From an uncultured Clostridia bacterium (GTDB lineage: Bacteria > Bacillota > Clostridia > Lutisporales > Lutisporaceae): a stretch of 45,290 bases of DNA. Both the position numbers and the translations under genes were made by a program. The notes beneath the pieces are model-generated. The model was not told the origin of the DNA, did not search any database, and was given only the letters and a program-made list of their open reading frames with translations. Of this stretch, positions 7,827-16,952 are shown in pieces (position 1 is the first letter of the stretch; every line of letters starts with the position of its first letter). Location of the stretch: positions 1 to 45,290 of the forward strand of contig CALGKJ010000196.1 in assembly GCA_937930535.1 (NCBI GenBank), read 5' to 3'.

Positions 7827-8768
7827 ATGAATGTTCACGGAAAGAGCATTAAGATCCTAAGCTGCAACGCTAATAGGGATCTGGCAAGTGACATTGCCTA
7901 TAACCTTGGGCTGCCATTAGGTGACGCTCAAGCAAGTACTTTCAGTAATGGGGAAATAGGTGTAAGCATAAACGAATCTATAAGAGGTGCTGATGTATTT
8001 GTAGTGCAATCAACCTGCCAGCCTGTAAACGACAATTTAATGGAGCTTTTAATTATGATTGATGCCCTCAAAAGAGCATCAGCAGGCAGAATAAATGCAG
8101 TTATACCATTTTACGGATATGCCAGACAAGATAGAAAATCCAAGTCCAGAGAGCCGATCACAGCCAAGCTTGTTGCCAATCTTATAGAAGCGGCAGGCGC
8201 AGATCGTGTAATAACAATGGATTTGCATGCACCGCAGATACAAGGCTTTTTTGATATTCCTGTGGATCATCTATATGCAGCTCCGCTATTAATAAACTAT
8301 TTTATAAATAAAAAGCTTGATGATGTTACAGTAGTATCTCCTGACGTTGGCGGCGTAACCAGAGCCAGACAGCTTGCCGGTAAACTGGATGCTCCAATAG
8401 CAATAATAGACAAAAGAAGACCAAGACCAAATGTTTCAGAAGTAATGAACATAATAGGTGATGTAGAAGGAAGAAACTGTATAATAGTTGATGACTTAAT
8501 AGATACAGCAGGATCAGTAGCTAACGCAGGCAAGGTGCTGAGAGATATGGGGGCAAAGGACATTTATGTTGCCTGTACACATCCGGTGCTATCAGGACCT
8601 GCATACCAAAAGCTTGAGGAGTCTGTAATAAAAGAACTGGTAGTTACTAACACAATCCCATTAACAAAGACATCCGACAAAATAAAGGTGCTTTCAGTGG
8701 CTTCACTGCTGGCAGAAGCTATAAAGAGAATTTACGAAGGCTTGTCCCTAAGCAAGCTGTTCGATTAA
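7827..8768 (+). CDS. prs: Ribose-phosphate pyrophosphokinase (PRPP synthetase)
   Basis: This enzyme makes PRPP from ribose-5-phosphate and ATP, feeding purine, pyrimidine, NAD and His/Trp synthesis. The 313-residue protein carries the class I Prs hallmarks: [23 protein letters not shown], the flexible-loop sequence [35 protein letters not shown], and the PRPP-binding loop [17 protein letters not shown] precedes the ATG. It lies 54 bp after glmU and is probably cotranscribed with it. PRPP made here is a substrate of NadC and the effector of PurR, both encoded nearby. Confidence 0.97.
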   Translation: MNVHGKSIKILSCNANRDLASDIAYNLGLPLGDAQASTFSNGEIGVSINESIRGADVFVVQSTCQPVNDNLMELLIMIDALKRASAGRINAVIPFYGYARQDRKSKSREPITAKLVANLIEAAGADRVITMDLHAPQIQGFFDIPVDHLYAAPLLINYFINKKLDDVTVVSPDVGGVTRARQLAGKLDAPIAIIDKRRPRPNVSEVMNIIGDVEGRNCIIVDDLIDTAGSVANAGKVLRDMGAKDIYVACTHPVLSGPAYQKLEESVIKELVVTNTIPLTKTSDKIKVLSVASLLAEAIKRIYEGLSLSKLFD

Positions 8769-8809
8769 TTTTACTATTTAAAGTATGCTGTAGGAAAATA
8801 TACAAATAT

Positions 8810-8834
8810 ACCGGGGGAGATTTCTCACCCGGTT
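8810..8834 (+). terminator. Weak hairpin after prs
   Basis: ACCGGG pairs with CCCGGT, extended by an inner GAGA/TCTC pairing. It is followed by TTATTATT rather than a clean T run, so its efficiency as a terminator is uncertain. Confidence 0.45.
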
Positions 8835-8951
8835 ATTATTCATGTTTAAAAAGTTATTATATTACCAATATTATATAAAGGGTGATAAATATTCCATATA
8901 CAGCAATAGGATACAAGCATAAGCAGTACTAAACATATACTGGAGGAAGTT

Positions 8952-9512
8952 ATGTATATTATAGTTGGGCTGGGTAACCCAGGTGATAAATATAAAAACA
9001 CAAGACACAATATTGGATTCATAACAATAGATTATTTTGCTGAAAAGCACAACATCAATGTTAATAAAATAAAGCATAAGGCTTTGGTGGGGGAAGGCAT
9101 AATAGCAGGAGAAAAGGTGGTACTTGCAAAGCCTCAGACCTATATGAACCTAAGCGGCGAAAGCGTGCTGGATCTGCTTCAATGGTATAAGATAGAAAGC
9201 ACAAAGCTTGTTTTAATATATGACGATATCGATCTTCCAACAGGTAAAGTCAGAATAAGGGGAAGCGGAAGCTCAGGAACCCATAACGGTATGAGATCCA
9301 TAATATATCTTATAAATACTCAGGATTTTCCAAGAATAAGAATAGGCGTAGGCGGCAAGCCTGAAAGAATGGACTTGGCTGATTATGTAATGACCGGCTT
9401 CAGGGGGGATGATGTCCCCATAATGGAGGAAGCAGTCAAGAAGTCTTCTGATGCCATATATGAAATAGTCACAAAGGGTATAAACTCAGCCATGAATAAA
9501 TATAATAAATAA
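8952..9512 (+). CDS. pth: Peptidyl-tRNA hydrolase (SpoVC)
   Basis: Pth releases peptides from prematurely dropped peptidyl-tRNA so the tRNA can be reused. The 186-residue protein is full length and shows the bacterial Pth signature: IVGLGNPGDKYKNTRHNIGF, with the catalytic His at residue 19 and the substrate-binding Asn at 9. KPQTYMNLSGESV, LVLIYDDIDLP and the GSSGTHNGMRSI loop are also present. The Bacillus homologue is called spoVC because a conditional allele blocks sporulation. GGAGGAAG precedes the ATG. mfd follows after 46 bp. Confidence 0.97.
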   Translation: MYIIVGLGNPGDKYKNTRHNIGFITIDYFAEKHNINVNKIKHKALVGEGIIAGEKVVLAKPQTYMNLSGESVLDLLQWYKIESTKLVLIYDDIDLPTGKVRIRGSGSSGTHNGMRSIIYLINTQDFPRIRIGVGGKPERMDLADYVMTGFRGDDVPIMEEAVKKSSDAIYEIVTKGINSAMNKYNK

Positions 9513-9558
9513 GCAAAGACGGAACATTATACGTAGTTTTTACTAGGGAGGTGAAAGC

Positions 9559-12500
9559 TTGAGCTTTGAGAACATTATAAAACCCCTCGAAGGTATGCAG
9601 GAATACAGGCTTTTGACACAGTCATTAAAGACAGGGGCAAGAATAGTTGAAGCTCATGGTATTTCGGATACACAAAAAGCTATGCTTGCTGTAGCACTAA
9701 GCGAGCTGTTTAATAAATCCTGCATTATTATAACACATAATGAGGTAGCCGCAAGAAAGATTTATGAGGATGTTGGTTTTTTCTCAAAGGATCATGCCGA
9801 ATTGTTCCCTGCCGGAGAAATGATATTTCATAGAATCGATGCAAGAAGCAATGAGATAAGACAGCAAAGACTAAAAGTAATATCCGAAGTACTAGCAAAA
9901 AAGAAAAAAATAGTATCCGCCTCCATAGAGGCACTGCTTGGAAAGCTGGCTCACCCAGACCTTTTTAACTCAATGAGCAAACAAGTTTCATTAGGCGATA
10001 ATATTGACCTAAAAAAGCTGATTCCATACTTTGTTCAAGCAGGCTACGAACGGGTAGATATGGTAGAGGGCAAAGGTCAGTTCTCTGTAAGAGGAGGCAT
10101 AATTGACTTCTATCCCCCATCACAGGAATATCCTGTAAGATTTGAACTATTTGGAGACGAGGTAGACTCCATAAGATACTTTGATGTAATAACACAAAGA
10201 TCAGTGCAAAAAACCAATACCGTAAACATCCATCCTGTAAAAGAGCTGCTATTAAGCACTGAGGAGCTTGTACATGCAGGTAATAGATTACAGGAAGAAC
10301 TGAACAAAAGATGCAAAGTACTTGCAGGGGGTAAAAAAGGCTCAGCCGCAGCCGCCGAAAAGCTGCAAAGTAATTTATCCCATGATATAGAAAGGCTGAA
10401 GCAGGGGATATACTTTGACGGTATAGAAAAATACACAAGCTTTTTCCGAGAAAGGTTCTTCAGTCTTGTTGATTATTTTGAAGACTGCATTGTGATTATT
10501 GATGAACCAAGCAGAGTCAGACAGCGCAGTGAAAACGTCGATTTAGAATTCCAAGAGCACTTTAAGCAGCTTTTGGAGTCTAACGAGGTACTGCCAGAGC
10601 AATATAATGTAATGTTTCCATATGACGAGATAGCTGCAAGGGTAAAGCAGCATAAGGTAGTCTGCTTCAGTACCCTTCTTAAGGGCAATAACGACTACAG
10701 ACCACAGAGCATAATAAGCTTTATTACAAGGACAATGCATCCCTTCCATGGCAAGGTAAACCTGTTGATAGAGGAAGTTGAGCACTGGAAAAACAAAAAA
10801 TACAGAGTATTAATATTATCAGGAACCAAGGATAAGGGAAACAGACTTACAGAGGCTCTTAGAGAAGCTGGCATAAACGCCGTATTTAAACAGGAGCTTG
10901 ATATGGAAATTCTGGAGGGGCACATAGTTGTTATTCCGGGGACTCTTCATGGAGGCTTTGAGTTTCCGTCAATTAAATACGCTGTTATAAGCGAAAGGGA
11001 GGTATATACCAGCCCAAGGAAAGCTGCCCAAAAGAAAAAAGGACGGGCAATCAAGGTATTTACAGACCTTAAGATTGGTGATTTTGTTGTCCACGACAAC
11101 CACGGTATAGGTCAGTATATAGGCATTGAGAAGCTTAAGGTAGGCGGCTTGACCAGGGACTACCTGCATATAAAATATTCAGGCAATGACAAGCTTTTTA
11201 TACCCACTGATCAAATGGATATGATTCAAAAGTTTATCGGGGGAGAAGACAAATCACCTAAGCTCAACAAGCTGGGAAGCGCGGAATGGGCAAAAGTTAA
11301 GGGCAAAGCGAAAAAAGCCATTGAGAGCATGGCAGAGGATCTGCTTAAGCTGTACGCAGAAAGGCAGCAGGCGGTAGGCTTTGCCTTTTCAAAGGATACT
11401 CGCTGGCAAAAGGAATTTGAAGATATATTTCAATATGAGGAAACCAATGACCAGCTCAGATGTATTGAGGAAATCAAGCAAAACATGGAAAGCGACAAGG
11501 TAATGGATAGACTGCTATGCGGCGACGTAGGCTACGGTAAAACAGAAGTAGCACTGAGAGCCGCCTTTAAATGCGTAATGGACAACAAACAGGTTGCCAT
11601 CCTTGTGCCTACAACCATACTGGCACAACAGCATTATAATACCTGTGTACAGAGATTTTCAAATTTCCCCATTAAGGTGGATATGCTGTCACGCTTTAGA
11701 ACAGCCGCAGAGCAGAAAAAGACCTTAAGCGATTTAAAGACAGGCAATGTAGATGTGGTCATCGGTACTCACAGACTGCTGCAAAGCGATATAGCATTTA
11801 ACGATCTTGGGCTTTTAGTAGTTGATGAGGAACAAAGGTTTGGAGTTTCCCATAAAGAAAAAATTAAGGATATAAGAAAAAATGTAGATGTATTGACCTT
11901 ATCTGCAACCCCTATTCCAAGGACACTGCACATGTCCCTTACAGGAATAAGAGATATCAGCATAATTGAAGAGCCGCCAGAGGAAAGGTATCCGGTACAG
12001 ACCTATGTAATGGAGCATAATGAGGATGTAATAAGAGATGCTATTTCAAAGGAAATAGCAAGAGGCGGACAGGTGTATTATCTGCATAACAGGGTCAGAA
12101 GCATAAGCAAGGTTGCAGCCAGACTCAGAGAGCTTGTGCCGGATGCGAAGGTTATATACGCTCATGGGCAGATGGATGAAAAACAGCTTGAAGATGCAAT
12201 GCTGGACTTTTATAATGGTGAGTATAACGTATTAGTCTGCACCACAATAATCGAAACCGGCTTGGACATACCAAACGTAAATACAATAATAATATCTGAT
12301 GCCGACAAAATGGGACTTTCTCAGCTCTATCAGCTTAGAGGACGTGTAGGACGATCAAATAGAGTAGCATACGCATACTTTACTTATCAAAAGGATAAGG
12401 TACTTAACGAAATAGCAGAAAAAAGACTTCAAGCCATAAAGGAATTTACAGAGTTCGGCTCCGGCTTTAAGATTGCCATGAGGGATTTAGAAATAAGAGG

Positions 12501-13122
12501 AACAGGAAATCTGCTGGGCAGAGAGCAGCATGGACATATGGAAGCAATCGGCTATGATTTGTACATAAAGCTTCTTGAGGATACAATAAGACAGTACAAA
12601 GGCGAGCCTGTTGCACTAGACATTGAGACCAGCATTGATCTTCAAATCAATGCACATATTCCTGAGTCCTACATACCTGATGAAAGCCAAAAAATCGAAA
12701 TATATAAGAAAATTGCTTACATTGAAGGACAAGAGGACTTGTATGATATACAGGAGGAAATCGAAGATAGATTTGGTGATATACCTGAGCCAGTGCAAAA
12801 TCTTATGAAAATTTCCTATATCAAGTATCATGCAAAAAAATGCGGTGTAGTAGCTATTACTCAAAAACCAGCGAGCAATTTAAGCATCAATAAAAATGCA
12901 AACGGCAATATAATAATAAAGTTTAAGTCAGGAGACTATATAAAGGCTGAGACCGCAATAATGATAGCCTCCGATTATAAAAACAAAATACTGTTTACTG
13001 CAAACGAACAGCCATATTTCACACTGCGGGTAGATAAAGAAAACATGGATCAGATATTAGAATGGATAAAAAAGGTTATTGAAAAAATTTATAGTTTTCA
13101 GAATAGACAAGATGTTGTATAA
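9559..13122 (+). CDS. mfd: Mfd, transcription-repair coupling factor
   Basis: Mfd is an ATP-driven translocase that removes stalled RNA polymerase and recruits the UvrA/B excision machinery. The 1187-residue protein has all expected parts. The N-terminal UvrB-like modules include VEGKGQFSVRGGIIDFYPP near 174-192. The RNA-polymerase-interacting CarD-like domain spans about 500-600 (KIGDFVVHDNHGIGQYIGI). The helicase core carries Walker A GDVGYGKTE at about 654-662, the DEEQ box at about 756, and SATPIPRTLHMSL. Motif VI is QLRGRVGRSNR, and a TRCF C-terminal domain follows. The start is TTG 9559 after GGGAGGTG. It is the largest housekeeping gene here and shows no disruption. Confidence 0.98.
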   Translation: MSFENIIKPLEGMQEYRLLTQSLKTGARIVEAHGISDTQKAMLAVALSELFNKSCIIITHNEVAARKIYEDVGFFSKDHAELFPAGEMIFHRIDARSNEIRQQRLKVISEVLAKKKKIVSASIEALLGKLAHPDLFNSMSKQVSLGDNIDLKKLIPYFVQAGYERVDMVEGKGQFSVRGGIIDFYPPSQEYPVRFELFGDEVDSIRYFDVITQRSVQKTNTVNIHPVKELLLSTEELVHAGNRLQEELNKRCKVLAGGKKGSAAAAEKLQSNLSHDIERLKQGIYFDGIEKYTSFFRERFFSLVDYFEDCIVIIDEPSRVRQRSENVDLEFQEHFKQLLESNEVLPEQYNVMFPYDEIAARVKQHKVVCFSTLLKGNNDYRPQSIISFITRTMHPFHGKVNLLIEEVEHWKNKKYRVLILSGTKDKGNRLTEALREAGINAVFKQELDMEILEGHIVVIPGTLHGGFEFPSIKYAVISEREVYTSPRKAAQKKKGRAIKVFTDLKIGDFVVHDNHGIGQYIGIEKLKVGGLTRDYLHIKYSGNDKLFIPTDQMDMIQKFIGGEDKSPKLNKLGSAEWAKVKGKAKKAIESMAEDLLKLYAERQQAVGFAFSKDTRWQKEFEDIFQYEETNDQLRCIEEIKQNMESDKVMDRLLCGDVGYGKTEVALRAAFKCVMDNKQVAILVPTTILAQQHYNTCVQRFSNFPIKVDMLSRFRTAAEQKKTLSDLKTGNVDVVIGTHRLLQSDIAFNDLGLLVVDEEQRFGVSHKEKIKDIRKNVDVLTLSATPIPRTLHMSLTGIRDISIIEEPPEERYPVQTYVMEHNEDVIRDAISKEIARGGQVYYLHNRVRSISKVAARLRELVPDAKVIYAHGQMDEKQLEDAMLDFYNGEYNVLVCTTIIETGLDIPNVNTIIISDADKMGLSQLYQLRGRVGRSNRVAYAYFTYQKDKVLNEIAEKRLQAIKEFTEFGSGFKIAMRDLEIRGTGNLLGREQHGHMEAIGYDLYIKLLEDTIRQYKGEPVALDIETSIDLQINAHIPESYIPDESQKIEIYKKIAYIEGQEDLYDIQEEIEDRFGDIPEPVQNLMKISYIKYHAKKCGVVAITQKPASNLSINKNANGNIIIKFKSGDYIKAETAIMIASDYKNKILFTANEQPYFTLRVDKENMDQILEWIKKVIEKIYSFQNRQDVV

Positions 13123-13197
13123 TTATTTATTAGATGGCAAATAAACAAAAGAAAAGTAAAAAATGTATTAAATAGCAAGGGGAGAGAGGGAAAATTG

Positions 13198-14163
13198 ATG
13201 AAAACAAAAAGAGGAATACTAGCGATAGTATTAGCATTAGTTATGACGTTCGCTTTTAGCGGATGCCAATTTGTTCAGGTAGATCCTGAGGTTGACAAGG
13301 AAACCATAGTAGCAGAGATCGGCGAGGAAAAAATTAAAAAAGAAGAATTTACTAAGCTTTTTGATAGAATCAAAAAGCAATACGATGGTCAAGTAGATAA
13401 AGAGTATTGGGAAAAAGAAACCGACGGCAAGAAAAATATAGATGTATTCAAAGAAAGAGTGTTAGAAGCGATAATAGAAAACAAAATATTACTAAATAAA
13501 GCTAAAGAAATGAATATAGCAGTTACAGATGAAGAAGTAACAGCAGAAATTGATAAGATACGTGAAGAATACTTTGATACTGAGGAACAATTCAACGAGT
13601 TTTTAACAAGTCAGAATATTACTATTGAAGAACTCAAAGAAGAAAAGAAAATGGAAATGACAGTAAATAAGCTTAGAGACAAGCTGGTAGAAGCAATACA
13701 AGTTACGGATGACGATGCGGCTGTATACTACTCAAACAATATAAACATGTTTGAAACAGTAAAGGCAAGCCATATACTTGTTGAAACAGAAGAAAAAGCA
13801 AAAGAGCTTAAGGCACAAATAGATGCAGGTAAGGACTTTGCCGCATTAGCAAAAGAAAATTCTATGGATCCCGGAACAAAGGATGCAGGCGGAGACTTGG
13901 GCTACTTCAGACGTGGAGACATGGTTGAAGAATTCGAAACAGCTGCTTTTGCATTAAAGCCAGGTGAGGTTAGTGAGATAATACCTACAAATTATGGATT
14001 CCACATTATTAAGGTTGAGGATAAGAAAGTTGAAACTCTTGAAGAAGTAAAAGAGCAGCTAAAAACTTCACTTCTTAACCAGAAAAAATCAGAAGAATAC
14101 AATAAGCTTGTAGACGAAATGGTAAAAGCTGCTAATGTAAAAAAATATCTTAACAGATTATAA
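13198..14163 (+). CDS. prsA: PrsA/SurA-type peptidyl-prolyl isomerase lipoprotein
   Basis: This is an extracytoplasmic folding chaperone. The first 25 residues form a lipoprotein signal: KTKR, a hydrophobic core, then lipobox FSGC, so the mature protein is anchored to the outer face of the membrane. A SurA-N-like helical region follows, then a parvulin (PpiC) domain from about 185 to 280, starting VKASHILVETEEKA and containing GGDLGYFRRGDMVEEFE, LKPGEVSEI and GFHIIKV. The 321-residue length is usual for the family. I use ATG 13198, next to a TTG at 13195, because it is better spaced from GGGGAGAGAGGG. PrsA is the family name; the exact clients are unknown. Confidence 0.88.
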   Translation: MKTKRGILAIVLALVMTFAFSGCQFVQVDPEVDKETIVAEIGEEKIKKEEFTKLFDRIKKQYDGQVDKEYWEKETDGKKNIDVFKERVLEAIIENKILLNKAKEMNIAVTDEEVTAEIDKIREEYFDTEEQFNEFLTSQNITIEELKEEKKMEMTVNKLRDKLVEAIQVTDDDAAVYYSNNINMFETVKASHILVETEEKAKELKAQIDAGKDFAALAKENSMDPGTKDAGGDLGYFRRGDMVEEFETAAFALKPGEVSEIIPTNYGFHIIKVEDKKVETLEEVKEQLKTSLLNQKKSEEYNKLVDEMVKAANVKKYLNRL

Positions 14164-14219
14164 AAAATACAATAAAAAGCTGTTGATGAACTTTTCAACA
14201 GCTTTTTATTGTATTTTTT
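14162..14219 (+). terminator. Perfect 25-bp terminator stem after prsA
   Basis: The left arm at 14162-14186 and the right arm at 14195-14219 are perfect complements over 25 bp with an 8-nt loop. The core is AGCTGTTGA/TCAACAGCT, flanked by A and T runs that would allow termination in both directions. The arm begins inside the prsA stop codon. Confidence 0.9.
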
Positions 14220-14229
14220 ACGAAAATCT

Positions 14230-14264
14230 ATGGAGAAACAACTTCAAAATTTACAAAAAAGTGC
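14230..14264 (+). repeat. Decayed fragment of the dispersed hairpin repeat
   Basis: GGAGAAACAACTTCAAAATT matches the left arm and loop of hairpin 1 of the 102-bp repeat, but the right arm AGTTGTTTCTC is missing. Confidence 0.6.
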
Positions 14265-14338
14265 ATAAAAAATTTTGATTGGTAAAATAATAAGCAATAC
14301 AAACGTATTTATGAAAGCTATAAAAAGGAGGATAAAAA

Positions 14339-14896
14339 GTGAAAGCGACCGGAATAGTTAGAAGAATTGATGATCTTGGAAGAGTTGTAATACCAAAAGA
14401 AATAAGACGTACGCTTAGAATCAGAGAAGGAGATCCACTTGAAATATTTACAGATAGAGAAGGCGAAGTAATACTGAAGAAATATTCTCCTATTGGCGAG
14501 TTAAGTGAATTTGCAAAAGAGTATGTGGAATCTTTACACAGCTCAATGGATCATATCACTTGCATTGCTGACAGAGACACTATCATCGCTGTTGCAGGAG
14601 CACCAAAAAAAGAGCTGCTTGAGAAAAGAGTCAGCCCAGCATTAGAGAAGGTAATGGAAGAAAAGACAACAATAATATTAGGTGCAAATACTGATAACAA
14701 AATGATAAATATTTCTGCCGATGAGGATGGACCTTCAAAATATACAACAGGTGTGGTATCTCCTATAATATCACAAGGCGATCCTATAGGTGCAGTAATA
14801 CTACTATCAAGAGAAGCGACCATTCAAATGGGAGATCTTGAAACAAAGCTGGCAGAAACAGCAGCAAGCTTCCTAGGAAAGCAGATGGAGCAATAG
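14339..14896 (+). CDS. spoVT: SpoVT, AbrB-family forespore transcription regulator
   Basis: SpoVT modulates late forespore (sigma-G) genes. Residues 1-50 form the swapped-hairpin AbrB DNA-binding domain (ATGIVRRIDDLGRVVIPKEI, then IREGDPLEIF). The remaining 130 residues are the GAF-like domain typical of SpoVT, ending in TKLAETAASFLGKQMEQ. The 185-residue length fits the family. The start is GTG 14339 after a perfect AAGGAGG. The gene sits alone between two strong hairpins, so it is probably a monocistronic unit. Upstream at about 14230 lies a fragment of the dispersed hairpin repeat. Confidence 0.96.
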   Translation: MKATGIVRRIDDLGRVVIPKEIRRTLRIREGDPLEIFTDREGEVILKKYSPIGELSEFAKEYVESLHSSMDHITCIADRDTIIAVAGAPKKELLEKRVSPALEKVMEEKTTIILGANTDNKMINISADEDGPSKYTTGVVSPIISQGDPIGAVILLSREATIQMGDLETKLAETAASFLGKQMEQ

Positions 14897-14914
14897 TAAA
14901 AATTAATACAATAT

Positions 14915-15058
14915 AAGCGAGCAGCAGTCTTATAGTTAAGAAACTTTAAAGTTAGAAGTACTTCTAACTAAAAACTTTCTAAACTATTTGGGCGAACAAA
15001 CTGGAGATCTAAAATTATGAAGTTTGTTCGCTATAAAGGACAGCTGCTTTATTTTTTT
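14915..15058 (+). terminator. Branched structured region ending spoVT
   Basis: This is a roughly 140-nt nested inverted repeat. The outer arms are AAGCGAGCAGCAGTCTTATAG and CTATAAAGGACAGCTGCTTT, pairing imperfectly. They enclose two hairpins. One at 14939-14980 is centred on the perfect palindrome GTTAGAAGTACTTCTAAC. The other pairs GCGAACAAACT (14992-15002) with AGTTTGTTCGC (15021-15031). The whole is followed by TTATTTTTTT. It can act as a terminator but is far more elaborate than needed. Confidence 0.65.
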
Positions 15059-15183
15059 GTGTATCAGTGGTTCTTGGCATACATATAAAATTTTCTATAA
15101 TAAAGTATAGAATGTAACATATTATAAATATATATTTTGCAGTACATATGTGCTAAAATATAAATGTTTGACCAAATGGAGCT

Positions 15184-15316
15184 TATTCGACGTTTAAAGT
15201 GTGTTAACTATAAAGAGAAACAACTACAAAGTTGAAAAAATCCAGTTGTTTCTCACAAATAGTTTACAGACTTTTAGCGAGAATATATTCGAGGTTTAAA
15301 GTGTGTTAACTATAAG
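15184..15316. repeat. Second 102-bp repeat locus, with diverged hairpin 2
   Basis: GTTTAAAGTGTGTTAACTAT occurs at 15192 and 15294, exactly 102 bp apart. Between them lies hairpin 1 (GAGAAACAACT...AGTTGTTTCTC), as at the window start, but hairpin 2 has different arms (AGTTTACAGACTTT with AAAGTGTGTTAACT) that still pair. It lies directly before the spoVB-like gene. Confidence 0.85.
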
Positions 15317-15340
15317 AAAGTAAAGACGGGGAGGTCCAAT

Positions 15341-16939
15341 ATGGAAACTAAGAAACAATCATTTGTAAAGGGAGCCGCCATACTAGCAGCCGCAGGAGTG
15401 GTTACAAAAATACTAGGAGCAATATATAGAATACCAATAGGTAATATTATATCCTCCGAAGGGCTTGGCTATTATCAAACAGCATATGACGTTTACGCAT
15501 GGGCACTTATATTATCAGCATATGCTATCCCCACCGCTATTTCAAAGCTTACCTCTGAAAAATACGAGATGGGCAGAGCTGATGAAGCACATAGAATTTT
15601 TAAGATTTCACTTATACTTATGACAGTGATGGGCGGAATAATGTCAATCGTAATGTACACCAATTCCGAATTTTTCGCAAGACTATTTAACAACCCCGGT
15701 GCAAGCCTTGCTATCCTTTATGTAGCACCCTCAATATTTCTTTTCTCCATTACTGGAGCATTCAGAGGCTACTTTCAGGGAATGCAGAACATGATTCCAA
15801 GTGCCGTATCCCAGATAGGAGAACAGCTAGGAAGAGTAGTATTCGGGTTTATACTTGCTTTGATGTTTGTACCCCAAGGCTATAAAGCAGCAGCAGGAGG
15901 TACAATTATAGGCACAACTATAGGCGGCTTTATCAGTGTATTAATGCTGGTTTACATATACTTCAAAAGACGACCAAAGCATACTGTAAATACAAACAGT
16001 ATATCAGGCTCTAAAGAATCAACAATGAGCATACTCAAAAGGATTGTGGAATTTTCCATACCTATTGCCATTGGCGGCAGCATAATCCCTATAATGAATC
16101 TGCTGGATTCCTTTATAGTTATGGATAGACTACAGGCAGTAGGCTTTACATATGAAGCTTCCGTAAGTCTTTTAGGTCAGCTAAAGGGAATGGCAGGCTC
16201 CTTTATAAATCTTCCTCAAGTATTGACCGTATCTCTTGCCGCTAGTATGGTTCCATCCATATCAGAATCCCTTGCAAAAAAGGATTATGAGTCCATAGGA
16301 AATAAATCAGAGCTTGGGATAAGACTAAGCGTTATTATAGGCTTACCCTCAGCAATGGGTCTGTTTGTACTAGCAAAGCCGATTATGGCAATGATGTTTC
16401 CAAACGAATCAGAAAGTCTAGGTCTGGCACTTATGTATCTTGCACCCTCGGTAATATTTTTAACACTATTTCAAACGCTTACAGCCATACTCCAAGGAAT
16501 GGGCAAGGTAAGAGTACCCCTTATAAATCTTACAATATGCGCTATTGTAAAAATAGCAATAACATACTATATGACATCAATCCCCGCTATAAATATTCGA
16601 GGTGCAGCAGTAGGCACAGTCGTAGGCTATGCAGTAGCATGTATTTTGAATATGCTGGCAATAATAAAATATCAGGTAAAAAGCTTAAATTATAGCAAAA
16701 TGTTTACCAAGCCAATTATTGCAACAGCAGCAATGACCGCAGCAGCATACTTTACATATAATCTTGCGTATAGTGCTACATCAAGAAACACAATAGCAGT
16801 ACTAGCATCCATGATGCTGGCAGCGGCAGTTTACGCAGTAGTATTGATACTGGTAAAAGGCATAACAACATCGGAGCTCCAGCTTGCACCGGGAGGCAAT
16901 AAGCTCTCCAAAGTGCTGAAAAAACGGGGTATAAAATAA
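15341..16939 (+). CDS. spoVB: SpoVB-like polysaccharide/lipid flippase (MATE/MOP superfamily)
   Basis: This integral membrane protein of 532 residues belongs to the MOP flippase superfamily. Hydrophobic segments run throughout, consistent with about 14 helices. The N-terminus SFVKGAAILAAAGVVTKILGAIYRIPIGNIISSEGLGYYQTAY is characteristic of SpoVB/YtgP-type proteins thought to flip lipid-linked cell-wall precursors, and FRGYFQGMQNMIPSAVSQI is a second family signature. In Bacillus spoVB is needed for spore cortex formation. The paralogues SpoVB, MurJ/YtgP and YabM cannot be told apart by eye; YabM occupies this locus in Bacillus. The ATG follows GGGGAGG, and yabN begins 13 bp later. Confidence 0.88.
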   Translation: METKKQSFVKGAAILAAAGVVTKILGAIYRIPIGNIISSEGLGYYQTAYDVYAWALILSAYAIPTAISKLTSEKYEMGRADEAHRIFKISLILMTVMGGIMSIVMYTNSEFFARLFNNPGASLAILYVAPSIFLFSITGAFRGYFQGMQNMIPSAVSQIGEQLGRVVFGFILALMFVPQGYKAAAGGTIIGTTIGGFISVLMLVYIYFKRRPKHTVNTNSISGSKESTMSILKRIVEFSIPIAIGGSIIPIMNLLDSFIVMDRLQAVGFTYEASVSLLGQLKGMAGSFINLPQVLTVSLAASMVPSISESLAKKDYESIGNKSELGIRLSVIIGLPSAMGLFVLAKPIMAMMFPNESESLGLALMYLAPSVIFLTLFQTLTAILQGMGKVRVPLINLTICAIVKIAITYYMTSIPAINIRGAAVGTVVGYAVACILNMLAIIKYQVKSLNYSKMFTKPIIATAAMTAAAYFTYNLAYSATSRNTIAVLASMMLAAAVYAVVLILVKGITTSELQLAPGGNKLSKVLKKRGIK

Positions 16940-16952
16940 AGGAGAGATGCAA

